This document shows, piece after piece, positions 59,601 through 64,000 of a stretch of DNA of 64,000 nt. The notes beneath the pieces are model-generated. The model saw nothing but the letters and a program-made list of their open reading frames with translations. It had not been told where the DNA came from and searched no databases. Made by a program: the position numbers and the translations under genes. Origin of the DNA: Collinsella phocaeensis (GTDB lineage: Bacteria; Actinomycetota; Coriobacteriia; Coriobacteriales; Coriobacteriaceae); assembly GCF_900119895.1 (NCBI RefSeq), contig NZ_FQLR01000003.1:124001-188000 (forward strand). The letters run 5' to 3'. Each line of letters opens with the position of its first letter. Position 1 is the stretch's first letter.

Positions 59601-62562
59601 ACTGCGTGGTCTCGTCGCCGTCGATGGCGCGCGCGATCGCGTTGCCCTGGTACTGGGGCATGTTGGTCGAGATGGTCTTGGCGGCCGTAGCCTCCTCGCC
59701 AACGGTGGCGTACAGGTCCGCAACGCGCCACCAGATGTTCTTGCGGGTGTTGTTGACGACCTTGACGGCCTTGGCCTCGACGGTCTTGCCCAGCTTGATG
59801 GCCTGCGCGGTCTTGTTGTTGATCGAACCGGCCTCATGCCACTGGCCGTCAGCCGTCTGGTAGTAGGCGGTGCCGTCATCGATGGCGTCGCCGCCGTTGT
59901 TGGAGATGGCCTGCTTGAAGACGATCGCATCGATGGACTTCACGCCGTCGAACGTGACGATGACGGCCGCACCGGCCTCGGTGCCGTCGTCCTTCTGGTC
60001 GCCGACGCCATGCGTGAGCCACGCCTCGGTGCCGTCCTCGCCGTCGGACGCGTTGCCCAAGGGCTTGCCAGAATCGGCGCTCACCTGGTTCTCAACCGCG
60101 ACCGTACCGAAATACGCCGCGGACTCGGAAGCGGGACCGTCGACCTTGTTGATCTCGACCTCGTTGATGGTGAGCCAGCAGGCTCCCTCGTTGGCGGCCG
60201 TGGCGATCAGGCGGACGCCGAAGACGTCTGTCTGGCCCAGGCCCTTGAAGTCGACGACCTGCTCGCGGTTGTTGTCGAGCGTCGCGCCCTCCACATCGAC
60301 CCATGCGCGGCCGCCTTCGGTCTCACGCAGGACCTGCAGCTTGCCCGTGCGCAGCGTATCGTTGAGGTGGCCGGCATCGTAGGTGACCGTGAAGCGATCG
60401 AGGTCGAACGCGTTGGTCTTCTCCACGCCGAAGAACGTGCCCTCGGCGATGGCCGCCGGGTCCTTGTAGCTCAGGCCGGTGCTAGCTTTGCCGTCGAACA
60501 GGACGTCCATGTCGGCAGACGGGCTGTCGGTACGGCTCGTCACGAACTTGGTGAAGTTCGCGTCGGGGTTGGAGGCCAGCTCGGCGCGCTCGGCTACGTA
60601 GGTATCGAGCGCGTTGATCGTGGGCACGATGTGCGCCTTGCCGATGCGGGCGTACTCGGTGTGGTCGATGTAGAGATAGCCATGGTTGTTGGCATCGTCG
60701 AGCTTTGCGGTGCCCGCGGAGTACTTGGCGATCAGCGTGGACTTGTCGCCCGCCAGGTCGGCCTTGACGGCCTCGAGCTCGAGAAGGGCAGCCTCGGACT
60801 GCTCCTCCATCGCGTCGACCCAGGAGCTGATCTGCTCGAGCATATCCTTGTTGCCCGCAGACGCGCGGTAGGACGCGGCGGTCTCCTTCAGCTCGGTGAA
60901 GATCGCGGTCATGCTATCCACATCGCCTGCGGTGACCGTGCCCGCGGCGAGCTTGGCGCGGAAGTCGGCCAGCGCATCCTTGATATCGGCAGACTCGCCG
61001 TTCTCCCAGGTCGCGCCGCCGCCGTACATGCGGAGCGCATGGCCGGAGAGGGCCTTGAGCGCATCGGAGCCGGCGGTTGCGACCGGAGAGTTGTGGTCCA
61101 CGTACGTGAAGGAATCGTCCCACGCGGCGTCGGCGTGCTCGGTGGACGTCCACAGGTTCCACGTGAAGTCGGCGTTCATGAAGATCGCCTGCTTGGACGG
61201 CTCGGACTGCTGCATGGGGTTGAGCACGACGCCCTCGACCTGGCCCGGCTTGAGGTCGGCGCCCAGGAAGTTGTTGTGGCCGCCCATGTGCAGGGCGTCC
61301 TTATCGTTATCGGAGCAGGGCCAGTTGATCCACATGAAGGGTGCGACGCCGGAGTTGTTCTGGAACGTGGTGGCAAACTGGCTGTCGATCTTGCCCCAGA
61401 TGCGGCCACCGGTGTTGACGACCTGGATGGTATCGGGAAGGTCCTGATACCATGCCTCGCCCTGGCCGTAATAGGCCACGGGGCAGAAGATGATCGTGTC
61501 CTTGAGGCCGGGGTACTTGAGCGAACCGTCCTCGTTGGTGGCCCGCTGCTGCTCGCGGACCCATTCCGTCATGTCCTCGCACAGCTTGATGTACAGGTCG
61601 GAGCCCTGGTCGGCCGCATCGTCGGCCAGGATGGCGATCTGGCGGACACCGTGGTCCATGACCTGCGTGAACTTCGCCTTCAGAACCTCTACGGACGCAT
61701 CGTAGTTCGCGTCGGTGATGGGGTTGCTCATGAAGGGGTGCAGCGCGTAGACGAAGCGGCACTTCGACTCGTTGCCGGCCTTTGCCAGCGGGTCGATCTT
61801 CTCGGTGAGCTCCTCCTCGGTGTAGAGGGTGCGCCACTGGGCGTTGTGCTTGGGATCGTCCTTCGGGGCGTACACGTAGGCGTTCAGCTTGTAGTAGCCG
61901 CCCCACATCATGAGGTTCACGCGGTCCTCGGTGCTCCACGGGTTGCCGTAGTAGCCCTCGATGAAGCCGCGCGTGATGACGTCCGCGTAATCGCACACGG
62001 TGAAGGCGCGAAGCTCCGCGCCCTCGGTCTGCTGCAGGATCTGGTACAGCGTGGTGAGGCCGTAGTACGCCGCATCGGTGCTGGCGCCCAGGACGATCAC
62101 GCGGTCGGGCGTGTCGCCGGTTGCGGGCAGCGACGCGAGCACGTAGGCATCGGTCTTGTCGAACAGACCCTCGGTGATGGCGAGGGTACCGGACTTCACG
62201 AGCTCCTCGACCATCGTGTCGACGACGCCGCCGGAGCCCTTCACGCCCACCAGGATGTTGGTGGAGCGCGCTCCGCCGAGCTTGTCGGACTGCTTCGCCT
62301 TCATCCCCTTGAGGGCGAGGACCTCGTCGAGGCGGGCCGCGGTATCCGCATCGACGCCGTCCTCGAGCACGACGTTCGCTTCGCCGCGAAGCGTCTGCGC
62401 GCCCGCGGCGTACGAGGCCTCATGCGGGGTCGGGTAGATCTGGTATCCATCCTCTGCTGCCCAAGCGGGCGTGACGGCACCGAAGGCCGCCACGCCGCAC
62501 AGGGTTAGAACGCAGAGGATGAACGACCAGACCGCGCGAATCTTCGTAACGGTTCGGTTCAT
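56647..62562 (-). CDS. GH84 beta-N-acetylglucosaminidase (hyaluronidase-like), sortase-anchored
   Basis: A 1971-residue surface enzyme. Signal peptide (1-35, cleavage near PAWAAE). N-terminal GH20b-like domain (about 40-190). GH84 catalytic barrel (about 195-480) with RGFIEGYYGNPWS, YYKLNAYVYAPKDDPKHN and the catalytic pair Asp314-Asp315 (AILADDAADQG). Several discoidin/CBM32-like domains (about 680-1400; FDGKASTGLSY, IDGDETTQFWSSRA, FDGNIGTNSTIAG). Five or six FIVAR-type helical repeats (about 1520-1890). Gly/Pro/Thr spacer, LAQTGD (from 1938), a membrane segment and RRRSR. It removes GlcNAc from host mucins, O-GlcNAc proteins or hyaluronan. The start has AAGGAGG upstream. The next gene upstream ends only 56 bases away. 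Confidence 0.93.
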   Translation of the reverse strand: MNRTVTKIRAVWSFILCVLTLCGVAAFGAVTPAWAAEDGYQIYPTPHEASYAAGAQTLRGEANVVLEDGVDADTAARLDEVLALKGMKAKQSDKLGGARSTNILVGVKGSGGVVDTMVEELVKSGTLAITEGLFDKTDAYVLASLPATGDTPDRVIVLGASTDAAYYGLTTLYQILQQTEGAELRAFTVCDYADVITRGFIEGYYGNPWSTEDRVNLMMWGGYYKLNAYVYAPKDDPKHNAQWRTLYTEEELTEKIDPLAKAGNESKCRFVYALHPFMSNPITDANYDASVEVLKAKFTQVMDHGVRQIAILADDAADQGSDLYIKLCEDMTEWVREQQRATNEDGSLKYPGLKDTIIFCPVAYYGQGEAWYQDLPDTIQVVNTGGRIWGKIDSQFATTFQNNSGVAPFMWINWPCSDNDKDALHMGGHNNFLGADLKPGQVEGVVLNPMQQSEPSKQAIFMNADFTWNLWTSTEHADAAWDDSFTYVDHNSPVATAGSDALKALSGHALRMYGGGATWENGESADIKDALADFRAKLAAGTVTAGDVDSMTAIFTELKETAASYRASAGNKDMLEQISSWVDAMEEQSEAALLELEAVKADLAGDKSTLIAKYSAGTAKLDDANNHGYLYIDHTEYARIGKAHIVPTINALDTYVAERAELASNPDANFTKFVTSRTDSPSADMDVLFDGKASTGLSYKDPAAIAEGTFFGVEKTNAFDLDRFTVTYDAGHLNDTLRTGKLQVLRETEGGRAWVDVEGATLDNNREQVVDFKGLGQTDVFGVRLIATAANEGACWLTINEVEINKVDGPASESAAYFGTVAVENQVSADSGKPLGNASDGEDGTEAWLTHGVGDQKDDGTEAGAAVIVTFDGVKSIDAIVFKQAISNNGGDAIDDGTAYYQTADGQWHEAGSINNKTAQAIKLGKTVEAKAVKVVNNTRKNIWWRVADLYATVGEEATAAKTISTNMPQYQGNAIARAIDGDETTQFWSSRATQQGDWVMMTLGGTVKIDTVRVLQGASDKFSSASVYYTVDETPDAEGGAWTKACDLSGSADETKNFATVEATAIKLVSNSGTSNWFQLYELEAYERYTFSADSIYSTFELPDAGLKGRVTTDGASTTDATVKLPASGDVVAVDLGGIRREVTVAAGETAATKADAVYSMNGIEWKPLGSEAVSARYVGYRANADGATVAFEGYEAAFLDSLAPKLVSSDVPGSDSFDVAKVFDGNIGTNSTIAGYPSEGDTVVFDLGQERTINTFEYFIPETSKDFIRNGVIEVASDPNAADGQWTQVLDINSEDIVEDAFNDDTAKSAPWLTHSSEVPGNMTAKAENLDATGRYLRIRFTGTYSHRWICLGELRINKGAYVSTYAGGDFESTVAEQRDMLPSNMIDKNLESQWAPSGDTAGTLTYHVSTPLKADGTAYEGVRIISRGNPSGATVKAVLYTDGSYSATETVTLGTLDQNSQEFRFGNVIAATRAAVNFTAVKDVVIEWPAGIAPQISEIYLLGKAAGASTDSIAALRGALDAAKKADTSTWTADSKAALDTAVAAAEGALANESAITADAAASLKAGLENAVANKVVRYAGGELSELVEGAIQDGSAYTKTTWDAYSQALAAATEALKDADNISETQGEELAANLKAARENLVFDATAADRAALVLEDAKELKWGEGDFTTTSKASYDETLSALQKLVDDGVKDPAQLNAAMDNLFAARDGLVDVSALLAAQAEFEGISEGAYTPDSYAQYKAAYEASKKLLEDGTAEQIAEAAQNLADAQAKLVAVDLDGVLADAKKLDEDDYTSDSWKALDAAIKAAEAEHEDSENGKLAQAIVDARAQLVNVVALKDAIARAEAIDTSVYTDQSVAALKDAVAAGKALLKSGTADEVEAARADILAEIDGLTRPSTPGDGGSGDTGNTGNAGNAGGSNKPGSTGKPGTGGTLAQTGDNTLAVVGGVAAVAVIAIVAGVIVRRRSR

Positions 62563-62618
62563 TCATCCTCCTTCTGGACTATACGGTTTACAGCCGCGCG
62601 ACCTGTGAGCCTAAACGG

Positions 62619-64000
62619 CTACTTGGCGCTGCGGCGGCGAAGGGCCACGCCCGCGCAGAGGGCGACCACGGCCGCCGCGGCGACGCCGCCGACGATGGCG
62701 AGGCTGTCATCGCCGGTCTGGACGAGCGAGCCGTCCGTGCCGGGCTTGCCGGGCTTGGCGCTCGGATCCTCGGGCTTCTGGGTGGGCTCATCGGTGCCGC
62801 CGCCCGGGACCTCGGCGCGGCTCCACTTGGCCGTGAGCACGAGGTCGGAGGTCACGGGGTCATCGAAGCTCCACTTCGCGGTCCAGCCGCCCTCGTGGCC
62901 GTCGGTGAACCAGCCCTCGAACTTCCAACCGGAAAGCTCCGGGTCGGCCTGGGCGGGAACCTTCTCGCCCTCTTTGACCTTCAGGACGATGTCCTCATGG
63001 CCGGGAACGCGGTCGTCGATGGTGACGGTGAAGGTCTTTCCCTCGGGCTCGGGATCGGGATCGACCGGAGCGCCCTCGAGGCGCAGCGCCATCATGGATG
63101 CGGCCAGCTCGCCGCGCAGGGCGTACGCGGAGTTGACGTCGCCGTCCTGCTTAGCCAGGCAGTCCTCGGCCTTCTTGACCTGAGACTGGAAGGCGGACCA
63201 GGTCTCGTCGCTGAAGCGGTCGTGATCGCAGGAGCCGTCCTGCTTCACGCCCTCGGCGACGTCGACGAGCTGCTGCAGGGCCTCGTAGTTGGGGGCGGCG
63301 GCCGCGTCGAGCAGGCGGAGCTCCGCCGCCGCGGCGTTGCCGTTGGCGCCCTTGACCCACACGAGCTTGACGGCCTTGACGTCGTCCTGGCGGTCGAAGG
63401 CGATGGTGATCGGCTCGGTGCCGCTCACCTTGAGGTCGCCCTCGGCGATCTTCTCGAAGGTCTTGCCGTCACGGGAGACCTCGATGCGGTACGTCTGGAT
63501 GTTGCCGTTGGTGCCGGTCTGGCGCGGGGTGTACACGATGCCCTCGACGCTCATGGATTCCTTCGCCTCGAGGTTGAGCCAGTGCTCGCCCGAGGTGATG
63601 TCCCACTTGCTGTGCCACATCGTGTTGGGGTTGCCGTCGAGCACGTTCTTGGGATCCGAGCCGTCGGCCTGGAAATCGGATGCGGTCGCCGCAAGCAGGG
63701 CGGGATCGACGAAGCTGAGGTCGCCGCCCTTCTTCAGCTCGAGGGCGTCCAGCGCCCTCACGATGGCGGCCTCGTAGCCGTCGACCGTGGACTGCATGCT
63801 CGCGGGCAGGTCCTCGCGCACCTGGGCCCAGGCGGCCTGCACGCGAGCGACCGACTCCTCGGTGAAGAGCTCTGCGAGCGCTGCGGTGGCCTCGTCGCCC
63901 TGCAGCTGGGCGTACGCGTCGATGCGGCAGTAATCCGCCACCTCGTAGCCGGGCTTGCCGTCCTCGCCCGCCAGCTTGCCGCGAATCTGAGCGGCCAGCT
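62619..64000 (-). CDS. C-terminal part of a sortase-anchored CBM32 surface protein (partial)
   Basis: The frame is open through the right edge, so the N-terminus is missing (at least 459 residues remain). Visible parts in order: a helical region (ELFTEESVARVQAAWAQV), a discoidin/CBM32 domain (VLDGNPNTMWHSKWD, GEHWLNLEAKESMSVEGIVY), a FIVAR-like helical repeat (NYEALQQLVDVAEGVKQDG), a beta-grasp/InlB B-repeat-like domain (GWKFEGWFTD, LVLTAKW), a Pro-rich spacer, LVQTGD, a membrane segment and RRRSAK. The domain set is typical of glycosidases acting on host glycans. It is 56 bases upstream of the GH84 gene on the same strand, so they form a surface glycan-degrading operon. The catalytic domain lies outside the window. 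Confidence 0.88.
   Translation of the reverse strand, partial: LAAQIRGKLAGEDGKPGYEVADYCRIDAYAQLQGDEATAALAELFTEESVARVQAAWAQVREDLPASMQSTVDGYEAAIVRALDALELKKGGDLSFVDPALLAATASDFQADGSDPKNVLDGNPNTMWHSKWDITSGEHWLNLEAKESMSVEGIVYTPRQTGTNGNIQTYRIEVSRDGKTFEKIAEGDLKVSGTEPITIAFDRQDDVKAVKLVWVKGANGNAAAAELRLLDAAAAPNYEALQQLVDVAEGVKQDGSCDHDRFSDETWSAFQSQVKKAEDCLAKQDGDVNSAYALRGELAASMMALRLEGAPVDPDPEPEGKTFTVTIDDRVPGHEDIVLKVKEGEKVPAQADPELSGWKFEGWFTDGHEGGWTAKWSFDDPVTSDLVLTAKWSRAEVPGGGTDEPTQKPEDPSAKPGKPGTDGSLVQTGDDSLAIVGGVAAAAVVALCAGVALRRRSAK

Noticed and set aside
57115-62508. 1797-residue open frame on the plus strand
   Set aside because: It is antisense to the GH84 gene, has no SD and no recognisable domain; it arises from high GC and codon bias on the other strand.

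Overview
The window is a high-GC Gram-positive chromosome segment. Its gene content points to a Coriobacteriia-type gut actinobacterium (Collinsella or a close relative): a monomeric group B-like [FeFe]-hydrogenase, an N-rubredoxin reverse rubrerythrin, LarB/LarC nickel-cofactor genes, an ECF riboflavin transporter, and sortase-anchored glycosidase and peptidase genes with short anchor motifs. Genus assignment is inference; no rRNA gene is present.

Layout. 1-740: start of rplJ (L10) with its leader, attenuator and promoter. 945-6284: an aminotransferase, a hypothetical gene, then a translationally coupled pair encoding a TerB_N/TerB_C protein and a BrxD-like (DUF2791) ATPase, preceded by a perfect match to the Gram-positive SOS box. 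6545-13125: hydrogenase, a two-gene ABC importer with permease and ATPase fused, and ftsE-ftsX. 13487-20599: tRNA-Glu, rubrerythrin, a low-GC gene with a nuclease-like core, an RGG-repeat winged-helix protein, an XRE-HTH/alanine-aminotransferase fusion under an operator array, and murB. 21081-24638: FMN riboswitch, ribU, fused ecfA-ecfA', ecfT. 24834-25084: a 250-bp inverted-repeat element. 25374-28986: a coiled-coil CHAP/NlpC-like hydrolase, galE and a polyprenyl synthase. 29123-32918: a phosphosignalling locus (anchored protein, Ser/Thr kinase broken by three homopolymer frameshifts, FHA protein). 33586-35587: two tRNA-Leu genes, a PTS IIB-VOC fusion, a small membrane protein, and a duplicated tRNA 3' end that looks like an att scar. 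35618-43914: ppx/gppA-ftsB, a TetR-controlled membrane-protein pair, mazG, yfcE, larB-larC and a small membrane protein. 43945-53664: a Spx/ArsC-like gene with a near-perfect SOS box in its promoter, a PHP histidinol-phosphatase, and the convergent his operon hisZG-D-C-B-H-A-F-I-E. Together these give every step from PRPP to histidine. 54041-64000: surface proteins (C1 peptidase with LPKTG, GH84 glycosidase with LAQTG, a truncated CBM32 protein with LVQTG).

Most unusual signals: the SOS-box-associated TerB/BrxD-like pair with no BREX genes; the HTH-aminotransferase fusion with an internal ribosome binding site and a cluster of GTTCAA operator half-sites; the tRNA-Leu(UAA) 3' duplication in which the distal copy, not the one in the gene, restores acceptor pairing; and the 250-bp inverted-repeat element. 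All family names come from reading motifs in the translated sequence; no database search was run.
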